Shown: positions 9,545-18,356, counted from the stretch's first letter. The stretch: 42,500 bases of DNA from Brevibacillus panacihumi W25 (GCF_000503775.1 NZ_KI629786.1:207501-250000); one strand, 5' to 3'. Numbers and translations are program-made. The notes: a model not told the origin generated them from the sequence alone.

Positions 9545-9886
9545 ATGTTGAATAAAGAGCATAGCCACTCGTTGCGCTTTGTAAGAATTGTCGATACTCC
9601 AGGCCATCTTCACGATTATGATACAAACACGAGTGTCAGTGAGCGGCACCGTCACCGAATGCGGGGGAGAACGTCGCCTCCAGAAGGTGCGGAGAATCAG
9701 CATGTCCATTATTATGAAGGCACTACCTCGTATGATGATGGACATGTGCATTACTACAGTGGCTGGACAGGTCCGCCTATTCCCTTGCCGGACGGAAATC
9801 ATTATCATGAATTTTCGGGGCGAACCACGTATGATGACGGTCACACTCATTCCTACCAGGGTTATACCAGTGAGGCATTTCTGTAA
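9545..9886 (+). CDS. Histidine-rich YmaF-like repeat protein
   Basis: A 113-aa soluble protein with no signal peptide, and the only complete plus-strand gene in the window. It is built of short repeats of the form GHxHxYxGxT or similar: GHLHDYD near 20, HRHRMRGRT near 35, NQHVHYYEGTTSYDDGHVHY at about 52-71, then NHYHEFSGRTTYDDGHTH. It has about 17 histidines. This is the pattern of the YmaF family, whose function is not known to me; metal binding is likely from the histidines. AAAGGAGG lies 5 nt before the ATG. It stands alone, divergent from phoX, with a palindrome in its promoter region. It is not homologous to the Tat or folate genes around it. Confidence 0.85.
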   Translation: MLNKEHSHSLRFVRIVDTPGHLHDYDTNTSVSERHRHRMRGRTSPPEGAENQHVHYYEGTTSYDDGHVHYYSGWTGPPIPLPDGNHYHEFSGRTTYDDGHTHSYQGYTSEAFL

Positions 9887-9903
9887 AATCAGAGCTTCAT
9901 GCA

Positions 9904-9938
9904 GCCAGGCTATTGATATTTTTACTCAGTAGCCTGGC
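9904..9938 (+). terminator. Hairpin after the His-rich gene
   Basis: GCCAGGCTA (9904-9912) and TAGCCTGGC (9930-9938) form a perfect 9-bp stem, extendable inward by TGA/TCA. It begins 17 bp past the stop codon. No T-run follows on either strand, so it is at best an inefficient terminator or a 3' stabiliser. Confidence 0.45.
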
Positions 9939-9970
9939 AAAACCACTCGATGAACCTTTCACTCTCTCCG

Positions 9971-10002
9971 CAAATAAAAAACCGCCTGATCATCCAGACG
10001 GT
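9971..10002 (-). terminator. Rho-independent terminator of pabBA
   Basis: On the minus strand an 8-bp stem with one G-U pair (ACCGTCTG / CAGGCGGT, 6-nt loop) is followed by TTTTTATTTG, 32 bp past the pabA stop. It separates pabBA from pabC, so the folate pathway is not one transcript here. Confidence 0.85.
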
Positions 10003-10034
10003 CTGCTTCTTATATGGTGCAATTCTTTATCCGA

Positions 10035-10625
10035 TCATCCGATTGTGCTGGCTTTGCGCTCATACGCGGTGAGGAAATTCTTCAATAGCTGCTTGCCATG
10101 CTGAGTGATGATCGATTCAGGGTGAAACTGGACCCCCTCGATCGGGTAATCGCGGTGACGAACGGCCATAATTTCCCCATCTGCCGTCCGGGCGGTCACT
10201 TCCAGCTCATCTGGCAGCGATACCTCCTCCACGAGCAGCGAATGGTAGCGTGCTGCCGTAAACGGCGAAGGAATGCCTTGAAAAATGGTTTTGCCATCGT
10301 GAAACACATCCGATGTTTTGCCATGCATCAGCCGCTCGGCGCGAACAACTTTTCCTCCGAACACCTGCCCGATGGATTGATGCCCCAGACAAACGCCCAA
10401 GATCGGAATGTTTCCGGCAAAATGGCGAATCACATCCATACTGATCCCCGCTTCATTAGGCGTGCACGGTCCGGGAGAGATCATCAGGTAGTCAGGATTC
10501 AATCGCTCGATCTCTTCCAGCGTAATCTTGTCATTGCGGTACACCTGCAGCTCCTCACCCAGCTCCCCTACATACTGGACCAGGTTGTAGGTAAAAGAAT
10601 CGTAATTATCAATCATCAAAATCAT
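10035..10625 (-). CDS. pabA: Aminodeoxychorismate/anthranilate synthase glutaminase subunit
   Basis: A class I glutamine amidotransferase that supplies ammonia to PabB; in Bacillus the same protein also serves TrpE. The 196 aa run from [14 protein letters not shown]. The nucleophile is Cys79 in GVCLGHQ, with the His168/Glu170 pair in QFHPES; PGPCTP forms the oxyanion region. The ATG overlaps the pabB stop (ATGA), which decides this start over an upstream one at 10670 and means coupled translation. A terminator follows. Confidence 0.96.
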   Translation of the reverse strand: MILMIDNYDSFTYNLVQYVGELGEELQVYRNDKITLEEIERLNPDYLMISPGPCTPNEAGISMDVIRHFAGNIPILGVCLGHQSIGQVFGGKVVRAERLMHGKTSDVFHDGKTIFQGIPSPFTAARYHSLLVEEVSLPDELEVTARTADGEIMAVRHRDYPIEGVQFHPESIITQHGKQLLKNFLTAYERKASTIG

Positions 10626-12139
10626 CGTACACTCGTCTCCTCTCGGCTCTTCTTGCTCTGCTCGCTCCACTCAAGTGCTTTCCACAATGCTTCTGCCTTT
10701 TTCAATGACTCCGCATACTCTGCCTCTGGCATAGAGTCGATCACAATTCCCGCTCCAGCCTGTACATGCGCTAATCCGTCCTTGACTACCATGGTGCGGA
10801 TCGCGATGTTCAGCTCGACATCTCCGTTGAACCCAAACCACCCGATTGAGCCAGTGTAGACGCCTCTTCGGACGGGCTCCAGCTCATCGATGATCTCCAT
10901 CGTTCTGACCTTCGGCGCCCCTGTGATGGTTCCTCCGGGAAAAGCAGCCGCTACAGCATCGAACGCATCCCTACCGTCAGCCAACTCCCCCTGCACATGC
11001 GATACAATGTGCATGACATGAGAGTACTTTTCGACGACCATAAACTCGCTGACCTCTACGCTGCCATACCGGCATACACGACCGATGTCGTTTCGCTCCA
11101 GATCGACCAGCATCACATGCTCGGCACGTTCTTTTTCGTTGTCGATCAGTTCACGAGCCAATTCCTGGTCTTCTTCGTCGTTTTGCCCGCGCGGTCGGGT
11201 CCCGGCGATTGGTCGCGTGTGTACCTCCCTGCCCTTGACCTTGATCAACAATTCAGGCGAAGCGCTCACCAACTGAAATTCCGGAAAGCTGAGGTACCCC
11301 ATGTAAGGAGAGGGATTCAGCTTGCGCAACACGCTGTAGACCTCTGGGGCTGTCACCTGGATCGGTTTGCTTTGGCGTACGGAGAGATTGACCTGGAACA
11401 CGTCTCCCTGCGAGATATAGGCTTGGACGCGTCTCACGGCTTCCTCGAACTCCGCCTGCTGCCAGGATACATCCGCCGGAGCAGATGCCTGTATCGGCAG
11501 CTTGCGCAAGCTCTCCCAATCCGTGCTGTCCTCTCCCACGGTCAGTTCGGTCAACATCTCGGCGCGCTGTCTGACGCGCTGGACGGCTTCGTAATAGGAC
11601 TCCTCGGTCATTTGATCCGATGCCAGATGGGTCAGACAGATGACTTCCCGGCGTTCATGATCAAAGGCTATCAAATCTTTCATTATCATAACATAGAGAT
11701 CAGGGAGCTGTAAGTCATCTTCAGCCGACTGCGGCAAGGTTGGTTCAAAAAAACGGTTCATCTCGTAGCTCATATATCCGACCGCGCCTCCGGAAAAGTC
11801 GGGCAACTCGGAGATGACAGGGGTACGGTATTGGCTTAGTACGACTCGCAAGGCCTCCAAAGGATCGGACACCTCTAGATCGGTCACCCCTCCATTCGGA
11901 TCAATCAGTACGGCGCTTCCCTGCTTGCTTTTCAATGTCGCCACGGGCTGAAAAGCCAAGAAGCTGTACCTGCCGGCTCGTCCGCTTTCCAAGAGAACGG
12001 CGTCTTGCAAGGACGGCTGCAGGGTTTGCAGCACATGCCACGGGTCCACCTGGCTGGGCCATGGAACACGCACCGCCAATGGGACGTATGGGTAGGATCG
12101 GGAATAAGTCAGACAATCAGCATAGATAGGAAAGATCAT
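10622..12139 (-). CDS. pabB: Aminodeoxychorismate synthase component I
   Basis: Converts chorismate and ammonia to 4-amino-4-deoxychorismate, the first step towards p-aminobenzoate. The 505 aa have an N-terminal anthranilate synthase-like region (about 1-180), then the chorismate-binding domain. Motifs seen are [38 protein letters not shown] and [13 protein letters not shown]. TrpE is the main alternative; pairing with pabA inside the folate cluster supports PabB. A TATAAT lies about 40 bp before the ATG, downstream of the cysK terminator, so it begins its own transcript. Confidence 0.93.
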   Translation of the reverse strand: MIFPIYADCLTYSRSYPYVPLAVRVPWPSQVDPWHVLQTLQPSLQDAVLLESGRAGRYSFLAFQPVATLKSKQGSAVLIDPNGGVTDLEVSDPLEALRVVLSQYRTPVISELPDFSGGAVGYMSYEMNRFFEPTLPQSAEDDLQLPDLYVMIMKDLIAFDHERREVICLTHLASDQMTEESYYEAVQRVRQRAEMLTELTVGEDSTDWESLRKLPIQASAPADVSWQQAEFEEAVRRVQAYISQGDVFQVNLSVRQSKPIQVTAPEVYSVLRKLNPSPYMGYLSFPEFQLVSASPELLIKVKGREVHTRPIAGTRPRGQNDEEDQELARELIDNEKERAEHVMLVDLERNDIGRVCRYGSVEVSEFMVVEKYSHVMHIVSHVQGELADGRDAFDAVAAAFPGGTITGAPKVRTMEIIDELEPVRRGVYTGSIGWFGFNGDVELNIAIRTMVVKDGLAHVQAGAGIVIDSMPEAEYAESLKKAEALWKALEWSEQSKKSREETSVR

Positions 12140-12179
12140 GGCTTTTCACGCTCCGCTTTTACAAGTCTTATGCCCGTAA

Positions 12180-12185
12180 ATTATA
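12180..12185 (-). promoter_or_regulatory. pabB promoter, -10 element
   Basis: A perfect TATAAT on the minus strand lies between the cysK terminator and pabB, about 40 bp before the start codon. The -35 region (TTTCTT at 17 bp) is poor. Its place after a terminator supports a real promoter. Confidence 0.5.
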
Positions 12186-12199
12186 TCCTCTTCCCGTAC

Positions 12200-12243
12200 A
12201 AAAAGAAATGACCACATCCAGGCTCGATAAAAGCCGGATGTGG
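12200..12243 (-). terminator. Rho-independent terminator of cysK
   Basis: On the minus strand CCACATCC pairs with GGATGTGG (12236-12243 with 12212-12219), extended inward by GGCT/AGCC around a bulged T. TCATTTCTTTTTG follows. It starts 16 bp after the cysK stop and ends that transcript before pabB. Confidence 0.75.
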
Positions 12244-12259
12244 CCGTATTCGAATTCGA

Positions 12260-13192
12260 TTAATCTTCAAACTGGTAAAGCGGTGTGGAAAGATAGCGTT
12301 CCCCATTGCTAGGAATGACGACAATCACGTTTTTCCCTTTTCCGAGCTGTGCCGCCACTTTCAGTCCGGCGTAAATAGCCGCACCGGACGAAATTCCTCC
12401 GAGAATGCCTTCCTGGCGTGCTACACGGCGAGCGGTCTCAAACGCATCTTCGTTTTCAACGGCAATGATTTCGTTGTAGATATCCGTATCCAAAATTTCT
12501 GGCACGAAGCCGGCACCAATTCCCTGGATCTTGTGCGGTCCTGGCTTTCCGCCCGACAGGACAGGGGATGCCGCTGGTTCTACCGCTACGATTTTGACGT
12601 CCGGATATTGCTCACGCAGCACCTGACCGGCACCTGTAATCGTTCCACCCGTCCCGATACCAGAAATGAATGCGTCTACGCCCCCGATCTGCGCAGCCTG
12701 TTCCAGCAGCTCCCGTCCTGTAGTCTCGCGATGAATCGCAGGATTGGCAGGGTTGTTAAACTGTTGGGGAATGAAGTAATTGTCGTTCTCACGCGCCAGC
12801 TCCTCCGCTTTGCGGATTGCGCCGCCCATTCCCTCACTGCCTGGTGTCAGCACCAATTCCGCTCCGTAGGCACGCAGCAAATTGCGCCGCTCCATACTCA
12901 TCGTCTCTGGCATGACCAAAATCGCACGGTAGCCTTTGGCAGCTGCGACCATCGCCAAGCCAATCCCGGTGTTTCCGCTCGTCGGTTCAATGATCGTCGC
13001 TCCAGGCTTTAACTTTCCTTCTGCTTCCGCTGCTTCGATCATAGCGAGAGCGATACGATCTTTTACACTGCTGCCCGGATTAAAGAATTCCAATTTTAGG
13101 TAAATATTTGCCATATCTTCGTTGACGACTCGATTTAATTTTACCAATGGTGTATAACCGATCAGATCTGTGATGGAATTGGCCACACGCAC
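12260..13192 (-). CDS. cysK: Cysteine synthase A (O-acetylserine sulfhydrylase)
   Basis: A PLP enzyme making L-cysteine from O-acetylserine and sulfide. The 310 aa show the PLP lysine Lys44 in [10 protein letters not shown], the substrate loop [10 protein letters not shown] near 70, and the phosphate-binding [12 protein letters not shown] near 175. The start is GTG (13192), 8 nt after AGGAGG. A strong promoter and an AT-rich inverted repeat lie upstream. The place between yacD and pabB is that of B. subtilis cysK. It is a single-gene transcript, judging from promoter and terminator. Confidence 0.97.
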   Translation of the reverse strand: MRVANSITDLIGYTPLVKLNRVVNEDMANIYLKLEFFNPGSSVKDRIALAMIEAAEAEGKLKPGATIIEPTSGNTGIGLAMVAAAKGYRAILVMPETMSMERRNLLRAYGAELVLTPGSEGMGGAIRKAEELARENDNYFIPQQFNNPANPAIHRETTGRELLEQAAQIGGVDAFISGIGTGGTITGAGQVLREQYPDVKIVAVEPAASPVLSGGKPGPHKIQGIGAGFVPEILDTDIYNEIIAVENEDAFETARRVARQEGILGGISSGAAIYAGLKVAAQLGKGKNVIVVIPSNGERYLSTPLYQFED

Positions 13193-13220
13193 GTGTCATT
13201 CCTCCTCTTCAATTGCCGAG

Positions 13221-13237
13221 TAAAATACTAGGTTTTA
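13221..13237. promoter_or_regulatory. AT-rich inverted repeat at the cysK transcription start
   Basis: TAAAA (13221-13225) and TTTTA (13233-13237) flank 7 bp, just downstream of the start site predicted from the cysK promoter. This would suit a repressor such as CymR, which controls cysteine genes in Bacillus. The match to a known CymR site is not convincing by eye. Confidence 0.3.
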
Positions 13238-13245
13238 TAGGTCTT

Positions 13246-13274
13246 ATTATAGCAATCGCCGCCCAAATGGTCAA
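13246..13274 (-). promoter_or_regulatory. Strong SigA-type promoter of cysK
   Basis: On the minus strand: -35 TTGACC (13269-13274), exactly 17 bp, then -10 TATAAT (13246-13251) preceded by TGC, an extended -10. The -35 overlaps the yacD stop codon region. It is the best sigma-A promoter seen in the window. Confidence 0.85.
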
Positions 13275-14173
13275 TGCGGCATTTGCCCATTTGTCTCGAC
13301 TCCTGCTGATTCCCGCAAGCGTTCCAAGATCGCATCCAGCGATTCCACTTGGGCAAAGGCGATCTCTTCGCGCAATTCGTCTTTGACCTGATCGTACGTA
13401 AGCTGCTTTGCTTCCCTGCGCTCCACGACCTCATAGATGACGTACTCCTCTTCCTGCTTGACGGGAGGGCTGACTGTTCCCTTCTTCAAATCAGCCAACA
13501 GCTTTTTCGCTTCATCCGTCAGATCTGATTTTTCCAGCGTGACCCACCCCATGTTCCCGCCAGCTGCTGCGGTGGCGTCATCGATCGAGCGCTCTTTTGC
13601 CAAGGTCTGAAAGTTAGCGCCTTGTTTGAGCTCTGCCAGCACTCGATCTGCTTCTTCCCTGGAGGCTACCGCGATCTTCCTGAGATGCACCTGCAACGGC
13701 TGTACAAATCGCTCGGGATTATTATGGTAAAAGGCCTGTATCTGATCTTCCGAGACGGTTACCTCCTGAGTCGCCAGTTCACGCAGCAACAGTTGGTAGG
13801 TGATCTCCCTGGTAAGTGCCTCGATTGTGGTTCCGGCCTGCTTCTTCAATGCCTGCTCAAATTCCTCGTCGGTCTGACTTCCATAGCTTTCACGAATTTG
13901 TTCCAGCTCTTTTTTCAGTCTTTCGGGATTGACCGTGACGCCGAGGCGTTGTGCCTCCTGAAACACCACTTCCCGATTAATCATATCCTGCAGGACCTGC
14001 TGACCGTACTTTTCCTTCAATGCAGTTACCCATTCAGCATCCGTGATCGTTTTCTCCCCTACGACTGCAGCCGTCTTCAGCTTGCCGGAAGACTGGGACC
14101 ACGACCACGTCACCACCATTAAAAGCACCACTAGTGCGCCGACGAATGTCCACAACCCTTTGCCGTTGGTCAT
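13271..14173 (-). CDS. yacD: Membrane-anchored PpiC-type peptidyl-prolyl isomerase
   Basis: A parvulin-like foldase, by domain and place the counterpart of B. subtilis YacD. The 300 aa start with a single membrane span (about 7-25) without a lipobox cysteine, so it is a membrane-anchored or signal-peptide protein acting outside the membrane. A SurA/PrsA-like helical N-domain follows (about 35-145), then a rotamase domain (about 150-250) with HLRKIAVASREEAD and GGNMGWVTLEKSDL. The C-terminus is helical. It lies 27 bp after hslO and upstream of cysK. Substrates are unknown. Confidence 0.88.
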   Translation of the reverse strand: MTNGKGLWTFVGALVVLLMVVTWSWSQSSGKLKTAAVVGEKTITDAEWVTALKEKYGQQVLQDMINREVVFQEAQRLGVTVNPERLKKELEQIRESYGSQTDEEFEQALKKQAGTTIEALTREITYQLLLRELATQEVTVSEDQIQAFYHNNPERFVQPLQVHLRKIAVASREEADRVLAELKQGANFQTLAKERSIDDATAAAGGNMGWVTLEKSDLTDEAKKLLADLKKGTVSPPVKQEEEYVIYEVVERREAKQLTYDQVKDELREEIAFAQVESLDAILERLRESAGVETNGQMPH

Positions 14174-14200
14174 GCCACCCTCCCCTTCGGAGTGCCGCGC

Positions 14201-15073
14201 CTACATGTGTCTCTTGATGTCCTCCAACGCGGACTTATCAAAATGATACCGTTCATTGCAAAAATGGCAGTGAACCTCTGCTTCTCCCTGCTCGGCAATC
14301 ATGCTGTCCATCTCTTCTTTCCCCATGCTGATCAACGCTCTGATCACTTTTTGTTCGGAGCAGTCGCAGCGGAAGTGAATTTCAGTTCGGCTCAGGATTT
14401 TGGGCTCATCCAAAACCTTGGCCAGGATCTCTTCCGGTGACAGGCCTTCCCCGATCATGCGGGACACTTGCGGCAATTGAGACAGACGCTCCTCAATTTG
14501 CGCGACTACATCGTCCGGTGTGGCTGGCAGCAATTGCAGAATAAAGCCCCCTGCCGCCAAAACGGAGCGGTCTTCAGGATTGACCAAGACTCCTACCCCC
14601 ACAGCGGATGGCGTCTGCTCGGACACCACGAAGTAGTAGGTAAAATCCTCGCCAATCTCCCCAGATACGATCGGAGAGCTTCCCTGGTACGGTTCCTTCA
14701 GTCCCAGGTCTTTTGTGACGTAGACGAAGCCGTCCGTTCCTACTGCCCGCTTCACATCGAGCTTGCCTTTCTCGTTCAGTTCAAAATGAACGTGGGGATT
14801 GGTCACGTAGGCGACTCCTTCTCCGTGAGCATTGGCTTCTGCGACGATTTGGCCAATCGGGCCTCCCCCTTTTATTTTGACGGAGAGGCTTTCATTTCCT
14901 TTTAGCATCGCCCCCATCATCAAAGTCGTCGTAAGAGTACGTCCCGCTGCTGCTGCCGCTGTATTCCACATGTCGTGGCGGCGGCGCATCTCTTCGACAA
15001 TCCCTGTCGTACGTGCCGCAAACGCACGCACATGTCCTTTGAATCCGGTAGCTCGTATCATATAATCGCTCAT
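14201..15073 (-). CDS. hslO: Redox-regulated chaperone Hsp33
   Basis: A holdase that is switched on when oxidants break its zinc centre. The 290 aa have the conserved N-terminal domain and, at the C-terminus, the four zinc cysteines: Cys236 and Cys238 (RCDCSE) and Cys269 and Cys272 (HCHFC). The order hslO-yacD-cysK is that of B. subtilis. AAGGGGGA lies before the ATG. The 130 bp upstream contain no promoter I could fix with confidence. Confidence 0.97.
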   Translation of the reverse strand: MSDYMIRATGFKGHVRAFAARTTGIVEEMRRRHDMWNTAAAAAGRTLTTTLMMGAMLKGNESLSVKIKGGGPIGQIVAEANAHGEGVAYVTNPHVHFELNEKGKLDVKRAVGTDGFVYVTKDLGLKEPYQGSSPIVSGEIGEDFTYYFVVSEQTPSAVGVGVLVNPEDRSVLAAGGFILQLLPATPDDVVAQIEERLSQLPQVSRMIGEGLSPEEILAKVLDEPKILSRTEIHFRCDCSEQKVIRALISMGKEEMDSMIAEQGEAEVHCHFCNERYHFDKSALEDIKRHM

Positions 15074-15204
15074 TGTGCGATCCCCCTTGTCTCTTCATCA
15101 GTATCCTTCTGCTCTGCTTTATGCATTAACCAGTTTACCACATCACTCCATTTGCTACGCCACCTTCGACACTTTCTTCACCCCGGGAACCATCTGTTTT
15201 TTTC

Positions 15205-15237
15205 CATATAAAAAGTCCCCCGTGGTTAGCGAGGGAC
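15205..15237 (-). terminator. Rho-independent terminator of the sigma factor gene
   Basis: On the minus strand GTCCCTCG (15230-15237) pairs with CGGGGGAC (15215-15222) with one G-U pair, followed by TTTTTATATGG. It starts 20 bp after the sigma gene stop and separates it from hslO. Confidence 0.85.
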
Positions 15238-15256
15238 GAGCGTGTCCAATTCTGCC

Positions 15257-16201
15257 TTAGCTTAGATAATCTTTTAACACATGCGCTGCTTTTTGCGTAC
15301 GCAAACGGTCTATCGTCGTGGCTTCGATCTGGCGGATGCGCTCGCGGGTCAGGCCGAACATCTTGCCCACTTCTTCAAGCGTATACACCTGGTCGTCATA
15401 CAAGCCGTAACGCATGGCGATAATCTCCTGCGCCCGCGGATTGAGCCTCTCCAATGCTGCCTGCATTTGTACTCGCAGATCCACCTTTTCGATCCAATCA
15501 TCGAGGGAGGATTCACCGTCATCGACAATTTCTGCATAGCTGAGCGTCTCTTCCTCCTGCTCAGCCAAATGCTGTGAGCCATCCAACTCATCATCGATGG
15601 ACTCCAGCTTGAGCATCAGCGCATATTCGATCGTATCCACCTTCTCCAGCGGGATGTCCAGCATATGCGAAATTTCAAAACGATCCGGCATTCGATTGAG
15701 CAGATGAACCAAGCTAAGCACTTGTTTTTGATACTGTCGAATTTGTTCATGCATATGGACAGGGATACGGATCAGATTTCCCTTGTCATTAATCGCACGG
15801 GTAATTGCCTGGGAGATCCACCAGTGTGAGTAGTGGTACAGGCGAACGCCCCGACTGACATCAAATTTCTCGATCGCTGTAAATAAGCCGATCGTGCCTT
15901 CCTGGATCAGATCAAGGAATGGCATGCCTCTTCGCAAGTGGCGCAGCGCTGTATTCACGACGTAACGCAAATAGGCGCGGACCAGGGTCTCACGGGCTTC
16001 CAGGTCGCCTTTTTCTTGATAACGGATCAAACATGCTAACTCTTCGTCTTTGTCCAACATGGGTGTTGCAGCGACGCTTTCCAGAAACAATAAGACAGAT
16101 GTATCGGACCGAAGTGATTTTGGCACGACGATGCCCAACTGTGACTCAACCTCCCGCCAGCGCCGGGGGGTAGTATGGAAAGAAGACGTACTCACGTTCA
16201 T
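15257..16201 (-). CDS. RpoD/SigA-like (group 2) sigma-70 factor
   Basis: A 314-aa sigma factor lacking the acidic region 1.1. The start at 16201 has GAGGG 6 nt upstream; a TTG two codons earlier is less likely. Region 1.2 lies near 32-65, region 2 at about 68-150 (DLIQEGTIGL at 97-106; WWISQAITRAI at 127-137), region 3 at about 155-205, and region 4 at 245-305 with the recognition helix TRERIRQIE (285-293). The Gln and Thr that read the -12 base are kept. But the segment before WW reads RLYHYSHWW where SigA has KFSTYATWW, so -10 melting or preference may differ. It is too divergent to be the housekeeping sigma and too complete for an ECF sigma. It has its own terminator, and repeats lie upstream. 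Target genes are unknown. Confidence 0.85.
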   Translation of the reverse strand: MNVSTSSFHTTPRRWREVESQLGIVVPKSLRSDTSVLLFLESVAATPMLDKDEELACLIRYQEKGDLEARETLVRAYLRYVVNTALRHLRRGMPFLDLIQEGTIGLFTAIEKFDVSRGVRLYHYSHWWISQAITRAINDKGNLIRIPVHMHEQIRQYQKQVLSLVHLLNRMPDRFEISHMLDIPLEKVDTIEYALMLKLESIDDELDGSQHLAEQEEETLSYAEIVDDGESSLDDWIEKVDLRVQMQAALERLNPRAQEIIAMRYGLYDDQVYTLEEVGKMFGLTRERIRQIEATTIDRLRTQKAAHVLKDYLS

Positions 16202-16309
16202 ATGCAACCCTCATTTCTCTGGATTGAGATACATGATGAAGGCAGGCTTGATTTTTTTCATTTCTTTATATCCCATTATTTTCGACAAAAACAGGCTAAT
16301 CCCTTCCAT

Positions 16310-16330
16310 TTAACAGAATATTAACAGAAC
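16310..16330 (+). repeat. Direct repeat, 11-bp period, upstream of the sigma gene
   Basis: TTAACAGAA occurs twice (16310-16318 and 16321-16329) with an exact 11-bp period. TTAACA at that spacing fits the PhoP half-site consensus on the plus strand, that is, on the strand opposite to the sigma gene. Only two units are present, so a regulator site is possible but unproven. Confidence 0.4.
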
Positions 16331-16360
16331 TCGCGTTATGAAACGGTTGGTAACGTTGCC

Positions 16361-16412
16361 ATTTTCCATACAAAAAAGCCATCCCTCCAATCAGGGATAG
16401 CTCATGGAAAAT
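16361..16412 (-). terminator. Terminator of the dpp-ykf operon with outer stem
   Basis: On the minus strand GCTATCCCT (16393-16401) pairs with AGGGATGGC (16378-16386), followed by TTTTTTG. An outer pair, ATTTTCCAT and ATGGAAAAT (16361-16369 and 16404-16412), encloses it. It lies about 50 bp past the ykfD stop. Confidence 0.85.
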
Positions 16413-16448
16413 TGTCGCATATTGTCGTAAACGGATGATTCCGCCAAT

Positions 16449-17408
16449 CTACTGATAGATATGGCAGGCGACAAAATGATTTTTCTCTACTTCCTGCCAT
16501 GCCGGTTTTTGTTGGGCGCACACTTCCTTGGCTACTGGACACCGGGTACGGAAGACACAACCGCTGGGAGGATCGATCGGGCTGGGCACATCCCCTTCGA
16601 TAATCATCCGCTCGCGGCTCTTCTCCAGATCAGGGTCAGGTACCGGGATGGCCGACAGCAACGCCTGCGTGTATGGATGCAAAGGCTTCTCGTAAAGCTG
16701 CTCACTTTCCGTCATCTCCACCAGATTGCCCAGGTACATGACGCCGATCCGATCACTGATGTGTTTGACCATCGCCAAGTCGTGCGCAATAAACAAGTAG
16801 GTGAGCTTTTGCTCCCGCTGAAGATTTTTCATCAGATTGACGACCTGCGCCTGGACCGATACGTCCAAGGCCGAAATCGGCTCATCCGCAATAATGAAGC
16901 GCGGATTGACTGCCAAGGCACGTGCAATCCCGATCCGCTGCCGCTGACCGCCACTGAACTCGTGCGGAAAACGGTGGGCATGCTCCTTTTGCAAACCGAC
17001 CATCTCCAACAGCTCGATGACGCGCTCGGCTCTTTCCTTTCCTTTATATAGGCCGTTTAGCGCCATGCCCTCGGAGATGATTTCCGAGATATTCATTCGC
17101 GGGTTCAACGAGGCGTACGGGTCCTGAAAAATCATCTGCATATTGCGGGTGAGTTTGCTTCGCTCCTGGCCGGACGCCTGATGGACGTTCAGCCCGTCGA
17201 AAATCACCTCGCCCGACGTCGGCTGATACAAACCGATAATCGTCCGTCCCGTCGTAGACTTGCCGCAGCCGGACTCGCCCACTAGCCCAAGCGTCTCTCC
17301 TTCGTAAATCTCGAAAGAAACCTGGTCTGCCGCCTTGAGTGACATTCCTTTTCCCAGATGGAAGGTTTTCGTCAGGTTTTTTACTTGTACAAGTGGCTTT
17401 TTCTGCAT
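16449..17408 (-). CDS. ykfD: Peptide ABC transporter ATPase, OppF/YkfD type
   Basis: One of the two ATPases of the peptide importer. The 319 aa show Walker A GESGCGKST at 44-52, the signature FSGGQRQRIGIA near 148 and Walker B IIADEPISALDV near 170. The C-terminal oligopeptide/dipeptide transporter extension carries clustered cysteines (GCVFRTRCPVAKEVC), as in OppF and DppF. It is the last gene of the operon, separated from dppD by ykfB and ykfC, exactly as ykfD is in B. subtilis. GGGGGAG precedes the ATG. Confidence 0.93.
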   Translation of the reverse strand: MQKKPLVQVKNLTKTFHLGKGMSLKAADQVSFEIYEGETLGLVGESGCGKSTTGRTIIGLYQPTSGEVIFDGLNVHQASGQERSKLTRNMQMIFQDPYASLNPRMNISEIISEGMALNGLYKGKERAERVIELLEMVGLQKEHAHRFPHEFSGGQRQRIGIARALAVNPRFIIADEPISALDVSVQAQVVNLMKNLQREQKLTYLFIAHDLAMVKHISDRIGVMYLGNLVEMTESEQLYEKPLHPYTQALLSAIPVPDPDLEKSRERMIIEGDVPSPIDPPSGCVFRTRCPVAKEVCAQQKPAWQEVEKNHFVACHIYQ

Positions 17409-17426
17409 GGGTCACTCCCCCAGTCG

Positions 17427-18356
17427 TCAATCCTGCCAGTAACGTCGCGAAATCGAATGCTCATGTTTCAATTTATAGCCAGACAATTGAACGATCTCAA
17501 TGGCACCGCGGGAATCAGGCGAATGGATCATCTCCCCATTGCCCATGTAGATCCCGACATGATGGACGCGTCCTTTTCCTTCTTCATAGGCAAAAAACAA
17601 CAAGTCTCCCGGCAGCAAATCTTCCTTCTCTACCTTCTGGCCCGCTGTTGCCTGGTCGGAGGCATCTCGCGGAATTTCAATTCCAACCGAGCGGTGCATG
17701 TTATAGGCAAAACCCGAGCAGTCATAGCCGTAGGAAGACATCCCGCCCCATAAATAGGGAAGCCCGAGGAACTGTTTCCCATGAGCCACAATAGCCTCCC
17801 CGGCATTTGCTGCCTGAATATCTTTGATTCGTTCCCCTGCCGCAACGATCTGGACATCCTCACGCCGCAAATAAGCATCTCCTAACGGCGTCGCTATCTT
17901 CACCCAGTCCGTTTCCTCCTGCAATAGCGGAAGACGAGTCAGATACGCGAGTTCAATCCCCGCTTGCCGCTGTGAATCGTACAAGCGTGCATGCGGCGCC
18001 GCAACGAGTACGGCAGATTGCCCTGATTGGATCGCATACGCGTCAGACCAAGCAGCCAACTGCGCGGTCGGAACCCAGCCCGGATAACCTCTTTCGTCTT
18101 TCTTGCTGGATTGGTCGGGTATCAGAATAGATGACCAATCTCCTCGCTCTTCCAGAACTTCCACACGCGTCCCGAACAACGCCTGAGTCTGTATCGCATT
18201 GCGATTGTAAAAGTCCAGTTTGTCTTCCACGGTCAGCGAGCCAAGCCAGCCGCGCAAATCGACAGGCGCTGTGAGGGCCGCTCGATCTGTGTCGACTGGA
18301 GACTCCGGCTTCGTCCAAACCGTCGCTACACTGACAGCCACGATTGCTGATTTCAT
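17427..18356 (-). CDS. ykfC: Gamma-D-glutamyl-L-diamino acid endopeptidase, NlpC/P60 (YkfC)
   Basis: Cleaves the D-Glu to diaminopimelate bond in imported murein peptides. I place the start at 18356, where ATG overlaps the ykfB stop (ATGA) behind AAGGAGAG, giving 309 aa. There is no signal peptide, which fits a cytoplasmic recycling enzyme. Two SH3b-like domains (about 10-100 and 110-175) precede the NlpC/P60 domain. The triad is visible as Cys213 (YDCSGF), His266 (VHHVGIYMG) and His278 (MIHSPD); its spacing of 53 and 12 residues agrees with the YkfC triad as I recall it. The adjacent epimerase acts on the L-Ala-D-Glu product. Confidence 0.93.
   Translation of the reverse strand: MKSAIVAVSVATVWTKPESPVDTDRAALTAPVDLRGWLGSLTVEDKLDFYNRNAIQTQALFGTRVEVLEERGDWSSILIPDQSSKKDERGYPGWVPTAQLAAWSDAYAIQSGQSAVLVAAPHARLYDSQRQAGIELAYLTRLPLLQEETDWVKIATPLGDAYLRREDVQIVAAGERIKDIQAANAGEAIVAHGKQFLGLPYLWGGMSSYGYDCSGFAYNMHRSVGIEIPRDASDQATAGQKVEKEDLLPGDLLFFAYEEGKGRVHHVGIYMGNGEMIHSPDSRGAIEIVQLSGYKLKHEHSISRRYWQD

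Noticed and set aside
12260..13192. cysK as first gene of one long folate transcript
   Set aside because: A clear terminator follows cysK, pabB has its own -10, and a second terminator follows pabA.
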